Below are positions 49,650 to 58,260 of a stretch of 64,000 bases of DNA, one piece after another (position 1 is the first letter of the stretch; each line of letters begins with the position of its first letter). The DNA is taken from positions 1 to 64,000 of IMG/VR virus record IMGVR_UViG_3300031251_000004. One strand, given 5' to 3'. The notes under the pieces are model-generated. The model did not search any database, was not told where the DNA came from, and was given only the letters and a program-made list of their open reading frames with translations. The stretch comes from a virus. Position numbers and translations under genes: made by a program.

Positions 49650-50588
49650 ATGGTATTACAGTTTTTTCAGAATATAAATCCATCAAGCGTTACGGATGCT
49701 ATATTTAGATGGAAACAGATTATGGTTGCCCACGGTTGGACAATACCACAATCATCCGATGCAAGCACGTATAATACTGGCGATGTCATAACATCTTCCA
49801 ATTCAGGACCAGGTGGATTAGCTAATGAGCGTGCGTGGTTCGTAATAAAACAACCATCCAGTTCAAGATCGTTATGTCTCCAACGAGGATTTGGCGATAT
49901 TTATTGGAGAATAAAATACAGCGTTGGAGGATTTGGTTTTGGATCGCCATCAGCAATACATGTACCAGACGGTAATACAAATGACGAGAATATCATATTC
50001 GGAAGAGGAACAGATTCAGTACCAGTATATGGTTATTTTAGCGCAGGAATAAATACAATACAAATCGCAATAGATAGTGCTATGCCATTTGGATTCTACT
50101 TTCTAACTTATCCAAGCAGCGCTCCTTATCTTGGTAATGTGATTATGTTAGACCCACTAATAAATATACCAGTACAGGATCAAGATCCTTATATCATATA
50201 TATTGACAACACAACTTATTCCTTAAAGAATAAGGGAATAAACGGAACATTCAGCTCACATGCACGAGGATATTTTAGATATGGGACAGATGAACAATTA
50301 TTTACCAGGATACCTGCGGCTAACTATTATGGCGCAAATAAAACAGTAATACCGGCATCACTACCAGTAAATCCAATAAATGGTAATGATGATATGTTTC
50401 CGATTTTTTATATACTATCTGCATCTGCTGGTATACGAGGTGAACAATACAAAGGCATGTCATCATTTTTAAAATGGTGCGGAACAACCAGACCATGCGG
50501 AACGCTTGTTCAATTAGCATCACCTGGTGATAGGGTAATTTTTGGAGATGTTAATTTACCTTGGAATAATACAGTGGTGTCAACATGA
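49650..50588 (+). CDS. Tail-associated structural protein, tandem paralogue 1
   Basis: This 312-residue protein is the first of three consecutive relatives. The shared frame is DAIFRWKQIMVAHGWTIPQS near residue 15, LANERAWFVIKQPSSSRSLC, WRIKYS, then a C-terminal SFLKWCGTTRPCG...ASPGDRVIFGDVNLPWNNTV. It is predicted to be all-beta and has no catalytic motif. The position among fibre genes suggests a virion component; three variants may be alternative receptor-binding or baseplate parts. Confidence 0.65.
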   Translation: MVLQFFQNINPSSVTDAIFRWKQIMVAHGWTIPQSSDASTYNTGDVITSSNSGPGGLANERAWFVIKQPSSSRSLCLQRGFGDIYWRIKYSVGGFGFGSPSAIHVPDGNTNDENIIFGRGTDSVPVYGYFSAGINTIQIAIDSAMPFGFYFLTYPSSAPYLGNVIMLDPLINIPVQDQDPYIIYIDNTTYSLKNKGINGTFSSHARGYFRYGTDEQLFTRIPAANYYGANKTVIPASLPVNPINGNDDMFPIFYILSASAGIRGEQYKGMSSFLKWCGTTRPCGTLVQLASPGDRVIFGDVNLPWNNTVVST

Positions 50589-51571
50589 CAATGCAATTTC
50601 AAACTAACTATCTTCCAACTACTGGCTCGGATGCAATTTTTCAATTCAAGACTTTTCTTGTTAGCGTTATGGGCTGGACTGTAATTCAATCATCGGATGG
50701 AACAACGGTATATTCTGGTGATGGATTGTATCATTATCATCCTGGACCAAACGGATTAGCAAATGACAGAGCTTGGTTCACAATTCAAGTCGCCGGCTCA
50801 ACAAGACAATTTAGTTTCCAACACGTTGACAATGTAATTGATATATTCACAAATAAGACTTGGAGAATAAAATATAGTTATTTTGGATTTGATACACCAA
50901 ATTATCTTAGACCATTCGTTGCAACTCCACATTCATCCAGTGGCGATGATCAAGTTATCTATGGTGGTGGTACAGATACATTTCCAACATTCGGAACATT
51001 ATTTAAACAAGACGGAACATACACACAACAAATTATGGGAGACCCTGCGACTAATGCGGTATGTTTCTTTTGTCATACTAATGAAATGGTTATACCGCCA
51101 ACCGCATTTGTATTCGATGCGATGGCAACAGGAAGTTATGATCCTAGTGATATTGAACCATACATAACTTATGTATCCGGTAATACATTAAATACTTTCA
51201 GCGTAGCAGATCTGAATGACAATACCGCTCCATATTGTCCTGGCGGCTGGTTATACAAAGGATTACCAGGAGAAGGGTTTGCCAAGATTCCAGGATTAAC
51301 ATTTGCTAATTATGATAGTGGATATTCAGTTCCATATAATATTGGAAGCAACTCATATACATTCCAGGATCAGTTTTTCCCAATTGTGTACGCTCGACCA
51401 ACACTCACGCCTCCTGTGCCACCAGCTGGATATAAAGGAGTATCTTCATTAATGCAATGGTGTGGTACTCAACGCGTTAAATTAGGGGTAATAGGATTAG
51501 CTGCACCAGGAGATCATGTTATAGTAAATAACGTCGTACTGCCTTGGAATAATACAGCATTAATAACATAA
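50585..51571 (+). CDS. Tail-associated structural protein, tandem paralogue 2
   Basis: This 328-residue protein overlaps paralogue 1 by 4 bases (ATGA). It has the same landmarks: DAIFQFKTFLVSVMGWTVIQ, LANDRAWFTIQVAGSTRQFS, WRIKYS and SSLMQWCGTQRVKL...PGDHVIVNNVVLPWNNTA. The middle region, from about residue 110 to 270, is poorly conserved among the three. Confidence 0.65.
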   Translation: MTMQFQTNYLPTTGSDAIFQFKTFLVSVMGWTVIQSSDGTTVYSGDGLYHYHPGPNGLANDRAWFTIQVAGSTRQFSFQHVDNVIDIFTNKTWRIKYSYFGFDTPNYLRPFVATPHSSSGDDQVIYGGGTDTFPTFGTLFKQDGTYTQQIMGDPATNAVCFFCHTNEMVIPPTAFVFDAMATGSYDPSDIEPYITYVSGNTLNTFSVADLNDNTAPYCPGGWLYKGLPGEGFAKIPGLTFANYDSGYSVPYNIGSNSYTFQDQFFPIVYARPTLTPPVPPAGYKGVSSLMQWCGTQRVKLGVIGLAAPGDHVIVNNVVLPWNNTALIT

Positions 51572-51583
51572 CGGAGAGTTTCA

Positions 51584-52585
51584 ATGACATATCAGTTTAA
51601 TCAAAATCTTACACCAACCGACGGATGCAATGCTATTTTCTTATGGAAACAATTCATGGTTGGAGCGCCTGGATGGTCAGTTATTGCCTCTTCTGATGGC
51701 ACGACAAACGCTAATAGCGATGTTATTACATCAGGTGGTACAGGAGCTGGTGGATTACTAAATACCAGAGCATGGTTCGTTATCAAACAGCCTGCTTCAA
51801 CAAGACAGTTTTGCTTTCAGACAATAGGCGTTCACGCACCACCAGCTAGCCCAAATGCTGCAATGTGGAGGGTAAAATATTCTCCAACAGGATTCATAAA
51901 TGGTGGAGGTCCAACAATAACCCCAACGGCAAACACAAGTTCATTTACCGGAGTTGAAGACGCCGGAGTAGTCCTTGGTTCTGCAATAGGCACAGATGCC
52001 TCCCCACTTGGAGCAGCGCTATTCGGATTAGACGGCACATACAGAATGCATATGATGGCAGATGATACTGCACCAAATGGATTTTATTGGTTCTGCACAA
52101 CTATACCAACAACCAGTATATCATCAGGATTCTGTTTTGACCCACTTGCAACTGGAACATTTCCTGGTGGTGATACCGATCCTTATGTCGTATATCACGC
52201 AACAAACTCATTTGCTAAAATTCTTTCAATAACAGGTCAAACAACTGCACCGTTGAGCTTTCTAAGGAGAGGTATGACTGGTGAAACATTTGATCATTTA
52301 GCAGCCGGTATGTTCTGTGCAGACAGCGGTAATACACCACTAATAGGCGGATTACCATCTAATCCAACCAATGGAACAGACGATCTCTTGCCAATGATTT
52401 ATGCTAGACCAACATTATGGAATAGCGTTGGACAACCATCAGGCTATAAGGGGGTTGCATCACTTGTCAAATGGTGCAGCACTGCTAGAACTACGACAGA
52501 CATGCTTTCAGTTGTAACGCCTGGTGACAGGATCGTTGTTGGTAATTCCACTTTTCCATGGAATAATGTTAACCCAAGCATATAA
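51584..52585 (+). CDS. Tail-associated structural protein, tandem paralogue 3
   Basis: This is a 333-residue protein with the Shine-Dalgarno CGGAGAG. The landmarks are NAIFLWKQFMVGAPGWSVIA, LLNTRAWFVIKQPASTRQFC, WRVKYS and ASLVKWCSTARTTT...PGDRIVVGNSTFPWNNVN. Paralogues 2 and 3 share a GYKGV element near the C-terminus that is EQYKGM in paralogue 1. Confidence 0.65.
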   Translation: MTYQFNQNLTPTDGCNAIFLWKQFMVGAPGWSVIASSDGTTNANSDVITSGGTGAGGLLNTRAWFVIKQPASTRQFCFQTIGVHAPPASPNAAMWRVKYSPTGFINGGGPTITPTANTSSFTGVEDAGVVLGSAIGTDASPLGAALFGLDGTYRMHMMADDTAPNGFYWFCTTIPTTSISSGFCFDPLATGTFPGGDTDPYVVYHATNSFAKILSITGQTTAPLSFLRRGMTGETFDHLAAGMFCADSGNTPLIGGLPSNPTNGTDDLLPMIYARPTLWNSVGQPSGYKGVASLVKWCSTARTTTDMLSVVTPGDRIVVGNSTFPWNNVNPSI

Positions 52586-52594
52586 TAGGTAAAT

Positions 52595-52870
52595 ATGGTT
52601 GTTGGAAATGATTATGTAACACCATTCGCTATACTCACTTTTGCTGTATATGGATTAAAACCATATTCTGCCGAGGATTTAGTCAGTGACTTTTTTACTG
52701 AATCAACTTCAACTCAGGCGTTTTTAGCACAATCATTATTAGATTCATCATTTATCTCTATTGAATCAACGACAACACGACCGTTTTTATGTGAATTACT
52801 TTCGGAGTCATCGTTTAATTCACAAGAGTCAAGCGCCATAACACCATTTGAAGTAGGATGTTTTTCTTAG
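52595..52870 (+). CDS. Short repeat protein (PF-x-x-E-x-L repeats)
   Basis: This 91-residue protein is built of roughly 28-residue repeats: YSAEDLVSDFFTES, FLAQSLLDSSFISIES, FLCELLSESSFNSQES and then PFEVGCFS. The core is PF-x-[AC]-E-x-L-x-[DE]-x-x-F-x-x-x-E. The same unit starts the next protein. It is probably a small elongated virion part. Function unknown. Confidence 0.55.
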   Translation: MVVGNDYVTPFAILTFAVYGLKPYSAEDLVSDFFTESTSTQAFLAQSLLDSSFISIESTTTRPFLCELLSESSFNSQESSAITPFEVGCFS

Positions 52871-52882
52871 TAAGGAATACCA

Positions 52883-53233
52883 ATGGGCGCAGAATGTTTA
52901 TCCGATGGAAGTTTTACATTAGTTGAAGGGATCATATCTCCATTCAGTGCTGAATCACTAATTGATGATCAATTTACTCTTAGTTATGGAAATATGGTTC
53001 CATTCATTGGAACATTTTGGGGATGCAGTACTATAAATGGAGAACCTTGTGGCAACATTGCTACATACTATAAAATGATTGCACGAGATCCGGACTGCAC
53101 ATCGTTATCATATGTATCTTGGGTAGTATTAAATCAACCCGATATTGACGGATCTATGTATACGGGTCCAAGATGCGGTACAAGTAGCTTGCAAGATATA
53201 GCAATAGAAGCTAAATGGATTATACAACTATAA
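52883..53233 (+). CDS. Repeat protein with spike attachment module
   Basis: This is a 116-residue protein. Residues 1-45 carry two PFSAESLIDDQF-type repeats like the preceding gene. From about residue 60, YYKMIARDPDCTSLSYVSWVVLNQPD through DIAIEAKWIIQL matches the N-terminal modules of the 20587 and 48707 fibres. Its 3' end overlaps the convergent 53220 gene by 14 bases. A fibre-docking or adaptor role is inferred. Confidence 0.6.
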   Translation: MGAECLSDGSFTLVEGIISPFSAESLIDDQFTLSYGNMVPFIGTFWGCSTINGEPCGNIATYYKMIARDPDCTSLSYVSWVVLNQPDIDGSMYTGPRCGTSSLQDIAIEAKWIIQL

Positions 53234-53768
53234 GCGACATAACGGCATCAATAAATCTAATACGCTCCTGAGCGCTATCTGTACTTATATTATAGTATTT
53301 GATTGAAAACATTTCCAATAATAATTTAAGCATAGAATCGATACTAACTACCGCATCCCAATTTAATTGTTCACGAACACCATCACTTTTTAGTGTTGCT
53401 TTTGATGGTCGAACGAAGAATATGGTTGCGTCTTTTAGGGCTGTTATGTATTGCTCGAACTCTGGTCGTTTGACGAGTTCGTTTACTATTGTTGAATGTT
53501 GAGCCGAATAGGCAACTGCGTCAAGAAGCGACCTATCAGCCACAAATGATGTTAGTTTAGATTCTTCTAGTAATTGACGGTTGAACACCTCTGTTTGATA
53601 TGAGTTAACTGTTTCAATATCGGAACGCAGTGAATCAATTTGAAGTTCTCGTTCGCTTAGCACTTGTCTAGCACATTCAGGAAGTATAGGTAATTTATAC
53701 TTTTCTGATGTATAACGAGTTAGAGTTGTTTTGCCTGTTGATTGGGCACCAACATAATAAACTTTCAT
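53220..53768 (-). CDS. NadR-like AAA/P-loop kinase
   Basis: This 182-residue P-loop protein has GAQSTGKTTL (7-16, Walker A), then EYKLPILPECARQVL-like sequence, and FVADRSLLDAVAYSAQH matching the NadR/Ttd14 family DRS/T motif (xxDRxxxDxxxY). In NadR this domain phosphorylates nicotinamide riboside; in Ttd14 it binds GTP and phosphoinositides. Phage members are common and mostly uncharacterised. NAD salvage is possible but not demonstrated. It is the first gene of the final minus-strand block seen from the fibre side. Confidence 0.75.
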   Translation of the reverse strand: MKVYYVGAQSTGKTTLTRYTSEKYKLPILPECARQVLSERELQIDSLRSDIETVNSYQTEVFNRQLLEESKLTSFVADRSLLDAVAYSAQHSTIVNELVKRPEFEQYITALKDATIFFVRPSKATLKSDGVREQLNWDAVVSIDSMLKLLLEMFSIKYYNISTDSAQERIRFIDAVMSLIVV

Positions 53769-53787
53769 AATTTATTTTCTTTCTAAT

Positions 53788-54456
53788 TTATAATACGACG
53801 AAATCTCTATCAATTAATAATACTAATGTGGTTGCGTCTTTTGCGAACCCAAGTTTCTGAACTATATTGCCAGGATTTGATGGCGGGGTAGCAGAATATT
53901 TTCCTGGGATTACATCTAAATAATAAGTTGCCGTTGTTATCAATCCTGATTGCCCTGTTAGTTCTCCATAATACATTACTACTGCTTGTGTTAGTGATGG
54001 CTTAGATTGAACAACGCCAATTACTGGTTGAGCAAATGGTTCGAATGCATATGCCTGATCTACATAATCTGATGAAGTTAAATACACAACATCATTAACA
54101 TTAACATTTGTTGAACAAGCGTATGTTCCTGATACTGCACCAGATTGTTCGAATGGATTACCAGTTCCATTAGTTATACCATTACGATTTAAAAATCCAG
54201 TGAATACCGGATCGAATGACATTAAGTTTACATTACTCTGAAACGCTTTTATACTCTTTGTCCGAAATTTATGATATAACTCGCCTTTTATTAAGGATGA
54301 TTTTATTTCTTCCTCTGATATACCGCGTATCTTCATTAGATCAATATAAGCGCCTGGACCGACTGGATTATTGAATATATTAATCCATCTGGTAGTAATA
54401 TTTTGCACTACAAATGTAATATCAGTAGGATTTTTTCTGTAAGCAAAAACATTCAT
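53788..54456 (-). CDS. Putative virion structural protein
   Basis: This is a 222-residue protein. The N-terminal 75 residues are a compact helical region (GAYIDLMKIRGISEEEIKSS). From residue 105 (SGTYACSTNVNVNDVVYLTS) the sequence is beta-rich with VVQSKPSLTQAVVMYYGELT and ends LGFAKDATTLVLLIDRDFVV. This second part resembles beta-domain proteins of phage capsids and tails that register PVIGVV-x-K-P. There is no Shine-Dalgarno before the ATG; a repeated 16-mer lies directly upstream. Confidence 0.55.
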   Translation of the reverse strand: MNVFAYRKNPTDITFVVQNITTRWINIFNNPVGPGAYIDLMKIRGISEEEIKSSLIKGELYHKFRTKSIKAFQSNVNLMSFDPVFTGFLNRNGITNGTGNPFEQSGAVSGTYACSTNVNVNDVVYLTSSDYVDQAYAFEPFAQPVIGVVQSKPSLTQAVVMYYGELTGQSGLITTATYYLDVIPGKYSATPPSNPGNIVQKLGFAKDATTLVLLIDRDFVVL

Positions 54457-54460
54457 ATCA

Positions 54461-54476
54461 ATATAATACGAAAAAA
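54461..54476 (-). promoter_or_regulatory. Repeated 16-mer upstream of a start lacking Shine-Dalgarno, copy 1
   Basis: The minus strand reads TTTTTTCGTATTATAT, ending 4 bases before the ATG of the 53788 gene. The identical 16 bases occur at 58231-58246, upstream of another gene without a Shine-Dalgarno. TATTAT is -10-like, so transcription may start at or near the ATG. Promoter activity is inferred. Confidence 0.4.
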
Positions 54477-54647
54477 TTAGCCTATTTGTATTAGTTCATT
54501 GAACTGTTGAGCAGTTAGTTCGACTGAATTAGCAATAGTTTCTAATGGCTTATCATTATTTTTTGCTACGATCGTTATTATGATTTTATTTGGAGATGAA
54601 GATTTAGATACTTCTATATAGGAATGATCTTTGAATTGAATTTTCAT
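54477..54647 (-). CDS. Small hypothetical protein (56 aa)
   Basis: It begins MKIQFKDHSYIEVSKSSSPN, contains KIIITIVAKN and ends LTAQQFNELIQIG. The ATG overlaps the stop of the methionine aminopeptidase gene (ATGA), suggesting coupled translation. It looks like a small alpha/beta domain. Function unknown. Confidence 0.6.
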   Translation of the reverse strand: MKIQFKDHSYIEVSKSSSPNKIIITIVAKNNDKPLETIANSVELTAQQFNELIQIG

Positions 54648-55471
54648 TGAAAATATATTTCTCTTTCTATTCCTTCACCATCACGATGAGTTATAATTTC
54701 TAAATGATCTGAATGCAGGAACATTGAGTGCTCACAATGGCTTCCAACCTCTGGCGTCATTACGCTCCAACCATCATCTGCTGTTTTAGTATAAAAATTA
54801 CTTGATCTAATTGTTGCTTGAGGCTCGATTGCAATCGTCATACCAGCACACGCGCGGACTCCATCATTAATTGATGAACGATTTGGTATAAATGGTTGAG
54901 CGTGAGGAGTATCATACCCGATCCCATGACCTCCATAATTAACTACAACATCGTATTTATCTTTTAGTGTTTTATAAATTGCATCACCTATACTACCAAT
55001 TTTCTTTCCTATTGATATGGATTTTATTCCAGCATATAGTGATTGCTTTGTAGCTTCTGATAGATCGGTATATTCTTTTTCAGCTGCGCCATAAAAACAA
55101 GTAATAGCACTGTCTGCAATACTACCATTATAGGTGGCGCCAAGATCGAAACTTACTTTATCGCCTTCTTGCAAGATATATTCATTTGGTATTCCGTGAA
55201 CCAACTGCTTATTTACACTAATACACACTCCACACGGAAATCCCTTATAATTTTTGAACGTAGCCGTACAACCATTTTTTTCTATGTACTCCTCAGCTAT
55301 ATTATTTAGCTCAAGCATAGTCATAGTTGTTTTTTCTTTTACCGCATTCTCCAGTAATTGCAGGGCGCCAGCAACAACTTTGCCAGCAATACGTTGTCGT
55401 TCCAGCCAAGTATTATCTTGCAATATTATAAAATCGCTAATTGAAGATTTATTATTCAATTGTAATCTCAA
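54644..55471 (-). CDS. map: Methionine aminopeptidase, type I
   Basis: This is a 275-residue enzyme. FKNYKGFPCGVCISVNKQLV and VHGIPN form the substrate pocket. FDLGATYNGSIADSAI has the two Asp ligands, YGGHGIG the His, and AIEPQ and CEHSMFL the Glu ligands, so all five metal ligands are present. It removes N-terminal Met from new proteins. The start is unclear: only TTG codons (55471, 55459) precede the conserved region. It is the second translation-linked enzyme in the window, with the IF-1-like protein. Confidence 0.9.
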   Translation of the reverse strand: MRLQLNNKSSISDFIILQDNTWLERQRIAGKVVAGALQLLENAVKEKTTMTMLELNNIAEEYIEKNGCTATFKNYKGFPCGVCISVNKQLVHGIPNEYILQEGDKVSFDLGATYNGSIADSAITCFYGAAEKEYTDLSEATKQSLYAGIKSISIGKKIGSIGDAIYKTLKDKYDVVVNYGGHGIGYDTPHAQPFIPNRSSINDGVRACAGMTIAIEPQATIRSSNFYTKTADDGWSVMTPEVGSHCEHSMFLHSDHLEIITHRDGEGIEREIYFQ

Positions 55472-55718
55472 AATTACGCCCTATTGAATTGAATATACTA
55501 TATGGAACATGATCAACTTTTTCATATTCTATGCCATCAGCATCTAATGCTTCCCTTGCTTTACAACGCATACATTGTACTTTTATACCAGGTGTAAAAC
55601 TATGTGTTGGCTGTCCTGTTTCTAAATCAGTACCAAAACTATATGAACCGCCTTGTACATAACAAGAACATCCCCCAACAGTCATCGATTTAACTATAGC
55701 TATTGTATTTTCGTGCAT
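55452..55718 (-). CDS. Small CxxC hypothetical protein
   Basis: This 88-residue protein overlaps the aminopeptidase gene by 20 bases. GGCSCYVQGGSY (residues 15-26) and VQCMRCKARE (47-56) give CxC and CxxC, plausibly one zinc site. The C-terminal half (YEKVDHVPYSIFNSIGRNFE) is of mixed structure. No family is recognised. Its placement before map suggests co-expression. Confidence 0.55.
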   Translation of the reverse strand: MHENTIAIVKSMTVGGCSCYVQGGSYSFGTDLETGQPTHSFTPGIKVQCMRCKAREALDADGIEYEKVDHVPYSIFNSIGRNFEITIE

Positions 55719-55721
55719 AAA

Positions 55722-56078
55722 TTACTCCTGATCTGCTGGTGCTTCTACTGCCGTCATTCCTTTATCATCAACCACAACTTTTGGTGCTGGCTGTTCTGAT
55801 GTTTTCTTTATACCTGAAAACTTCTTCATCACTGCTTCTGTATCCTCAGTTGAGGTAGCAGAAAAATGACGAACCTCGGTTTTTACTACTGGTTCTTTAC
55901 CTACAAGGGTTAGGTCTAGTTTTAATGTTAGGCTAACAATTGTTTGATCAAATGTTTTTACACAATTTTGAACATTCTTAAGATCTTCTCGTGTTAGCTT
56001 TATACTTTCGTTATTGACTGAAGTTGCCATGAAGTTTCTAACTGTAATTAGATTTGCAATATCTTGTAATAATTTCAT
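55722..56078 (-). CDS. Hypothetical protein with acidic Pro-rich tail (118 aa)
   Basis: The N-terminal two thirds are probably helical then beta (LLQDIANLITVRNFMATSVN, IVSLTLKLDLTLVG). The tail is flexible and Pro/Glu-rich (EQPAPKVVVDDKGMTAVEAP). No known motif is present. It is spaced 1 base from the next gene upstream, so it is part of one operon with the 56080 gene. Confidence 0.55.
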   Translation of the reverse strand: MKLLQDIANLITVRNFMATSVNNESIKLTREDLKNVQNCVKTFDQTIVSLTLKLDLTLVGKEPVVKTEVRHFSATSTEDTEAVMKKFSGIKKTSEQPAPKVVVDDKGMTAVEAPADQE

Positions 56079-56079
56079 T

Positions 56080-56355
56080 TTAGCTCTTCCTTGTTATAGT
56101 GCCATCTTCGCCAAGAAGATCACCATCTGATAGGCGGTACTTTACTGCAAAACGCAGTACTAAGTTGTTATACGTTAGATCTGCTGTTTCACTTTGAGAA
56201 ACAGCAAGTTTAGCGTTTGCTATTGCTGTTTCTCGTTTTGATTTTGCCAAATCAAGAGCTGCTTTGTCAGCGTCTTCTAAGCGCTCAGAAACTTGAACGC
56301 TTACTGGTTGAGTTGGTGCTGGTTGTGTTGATACATCTGGTGTTTGATCGGACAT
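56080..56355 (-). CDS. Small coiled-coil hypothetical protein (91 aa)
   Basis: A disordered Pro/Thr/Gln N-terminus (1-25) is followed by an Ala/Lys/Glu helix (LEDADKAALDLAKSKRETAI) likely to form a coiled coil. The C-terminus NLVLRFAVKYRLSDGDLLGE looks like a short folded end. A strong Shine-Dalgarno (AAAGGAGA) precedes it. Function unknown. Confidence 0.55.
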   Translation of the reverse strand: MSDQTPDVSTQPAPTQPVSVQVSERLEDADKAALDLAKSKRETAIANAKLAVSQSETADLTYNNLVLRFAVKYRLSDGDLLGEDGTITRKS

Positions 56356-56452
56356 AATTGTTCTCCTTTACCCGTATACTGGGCTTTCAGTAAACAATAT
56401 ATCACTGATTATTTGTCTGTCAACAATTTTTATTATTTTTATTTTAGCTATG

Positions 56453-57799
56453 TTATAGTATTTCTGAGGCTAATGTAGCAAGCGGTGAGCGCTCACCTTT
56501 TGTTAGTAAAACGCTTCCGCATATATCATAACCTTTGAATTTCTCAATAGCATGTATAAGCGCATTATTAGCAGAGTCTAATTGCATATTATCTATTTGT
56601 TTTAAATCACCTAACAGTACTACTTTGCTACCTTCGCCTATTCTTGTAATCATTGTTTTTAGTTCATGAAGGCTACTGTTTTGTACTTCGTCAATAATAA
56701 TAAATGCATTTGGTAATGAACGCCCTCGAAGATATGAAAGAGCTTCCATTTCAATAAGCCCGCGTTCCATCATTAGAGATAGGTATGGATCTACACCTTC
56801 TTTATTATTTTTATTCATTTTAGAACTTGAGTTTTTTATTAGAAAATTCAAATTATCTCTAAATGATGCTAAGAACGGTGATAGTTTTTCTGCCTTATCG
56901 CCTGGAAGGGTACCAAGATCTTTACCAACTGAAACTATTGGCTTCATTATTATTAGTTTTTCATATCGTTTTTCTTGAGATTCTAAAACGCTATGCAATC
57001 CAGCAGCAAGCGATAGTAATGTTTTACCAGTTCCACTCGGACCAGCCAATGAAACTAAGTTAACCGAGTTATCCAGCAAAAGATCTAATGCGAAGTTTTG
57101 CTCTGAACTTTTCGGAGAAATACCAAATACATTTTTATGTTTTCTAATTTCAATTATTTCTTTTTTATTAGCATGAAATCTTCCATATCCAAGCAACTCT
57201 TCTTTTGAAGACTTTAATACTAAAATATCATTAGCTCGTAATTCGTGTTTTTCTATAAAAACATCATGAACTTCTATGGAATGATTGCCAAAAAACTCAT
57301 TCATTTGTTCACCATCTATTTCGAGTTCTCTTACGCTATTATATATTTCATCAGCAGATTTGTATCTATCTTTTGTATAGTCTTCTGCTGATAGCCCGAG
57401 AGCTTTTGCGCGTATGCGCAATGCAATATCTTTGCTAATTAGTATTACTTTTTCAGTACGATTTAGTTTATTAAGTTTTAATGCGCAAGACAATATTCTA
57501 TTATCACCATATAAAAATGTTCCTAGTGATTTATCTTCCTCGGTGTTATTATCTATTTTTAATAGAATATTATTTTCTAACTTTATACCTTTTTCAATAT
57601 CTTTATTATTTGGTAATAATCCATCCAATGTTCTAATAACTGTTCTTGCATTCTTACCAGTTTCATCAAGAAACTTCTTTAGTTTATCTAACTCCTCTAA
57701 GACTGTAATTGGTATAACCACTATATTATCACTAAAAGATTTAAAACTCATAGGATCATACACGAGAACTGATGTATCAAGAATATAGATTTTTTTCAC
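56453..57799 (-). CDS. phoH: PIN-PhoH fusion ATPase/ribonuclease
   Basis: The start is placed at the GTG at 57799, which has GGAG 6 bases upstream and yields MKKIYILDTSVLVYDP, the usual start of the family; a TTG at 57817 is an alternative. The protein has 448 residues. The PIN domain (1-150) has Asp8 and Glu36-type acidic residues. PhoH has GPSGTGKT (253-260, Walker A) and AFIIIDEVQN (365-374, Walker B), with VLLGDLKQID later. PIN-PhoH proteins unwind and cut RNA. Phage copies are widespread but their role is not settled. Confidence 0.88.
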   Translation of the reverse strand: MKKIYILDTSVLVYDPMSFKSFSDNIVVIPITVLEELDKLKKFLDETGKNARTVIRTLDGLLPNNKDIEKGIKLENNILLKIDNNTEEDKSLGTFLYGDNRILSCALKLNKLNRTEKVILISKDIALRIRAKALGLSAEDYTKDRYKSADEIYNSVRELEIDGEQMNEFFGNHSIEVHDVFIEKHELRANDILVLKSSKEELLGYGRFHANKKEIIEIRKHKNVFGISPKSSEQNFALDLLLDNSVNLVSLAGPSGTGKTLLSLAAGLHSVLESQEKRYEKLIIMKPIVSVGKDLGTLPGDKAEKLSPFLASFRDNLNFLIKNSSSKMNKNNKEGVDPYLSLMMERGLIEMEALSYLRGRSLPNAFIIIDEVQNSSLHELKTMITRIGEGSKVVLLGDLKQIDNMQLDSANNALIHAIEKFKGYDICGSVLLTKGERSPLATLASEIL

Positions 57800-57852
57800 T
57801 GTTATCTCCGTTTGCAAGAAATTATTTACATAGAACTAATTTATATTGATTA

Positions 57853-58221
57853 TTACTCCTTTCCGTTATCTTGTTCAAAAACTGTCCAAAATTCAATATT
57901 CATTTCCATATATAATTTCTTGTTTGGATCAACCTGCGATAGATCCTTTTTCATTTTATATGTTGGTTTTTTCCATTCCGCAATAAGCTCTTTTTCTGCA
58001 AAAATCTTCAAGCAACCGTCGTGAGACTCAATAATAGTTATCCCATAAAACTCCAATGACTTTCGAGTTCTTATCTTATCTTCAATAGAAAGAGGCTCCT
58101 CGGATTTGTAGTTTATGTCTACTTCGAGAGCCTCTAAAATTGTCTTGATGAAACGGGATTGCTCCTGCGTTTCTATATTTTTAGTATTTTCGTTTCGTTT
58201 AAGTAAGATGGTATAACGCAT
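57853..58221 (-). CDS. Hypothetical protein (122 aa)
   Basis: The N-terminus is charged and helical and the middle region is alpha/beta (KSLEFYGITIIESHDGCLKI). The C-terminus (IAEWKKPTYKMKKDLSQVDP, LYMEMNIEFWTVFEQ) is the best-conserved-looking part. No enzyme motif is recognised. It starts without a Shine-Dalgarno, 9 bases after the second copy of the repeated 16-mer. Confidence 0.55.
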   Translation of the reverse strand: MRYTILLKRNENTKNIETQEQSRFIKTILEALEVDINYKSEEPLSIEDKIRTRKSLEFYGITIIESHDGCLKIFAEKELIAEWKKPTYKMKKDLSQVDPNKKLYMEMNIEFWTVFEQDNGKE

Positions 58222-58230
58222 ACTGTCTTA

Positions 58231-58246
58231 ATATAATACGAAAAAA
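58231..58246 (-). promoter_or_regulatory. Repeated 16-mer upstream of a start lacking Shine-Dalgarno, copy 2
   Basis: It is identical over 16 bases to 54461-54476 and sits between the nrdJ stop and the ATG at 58221. It is a candidate promoter for the downstream gene. Confidence 0.4.
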
Positions 58247-58260
58247 ATAGTAAATCTAAA

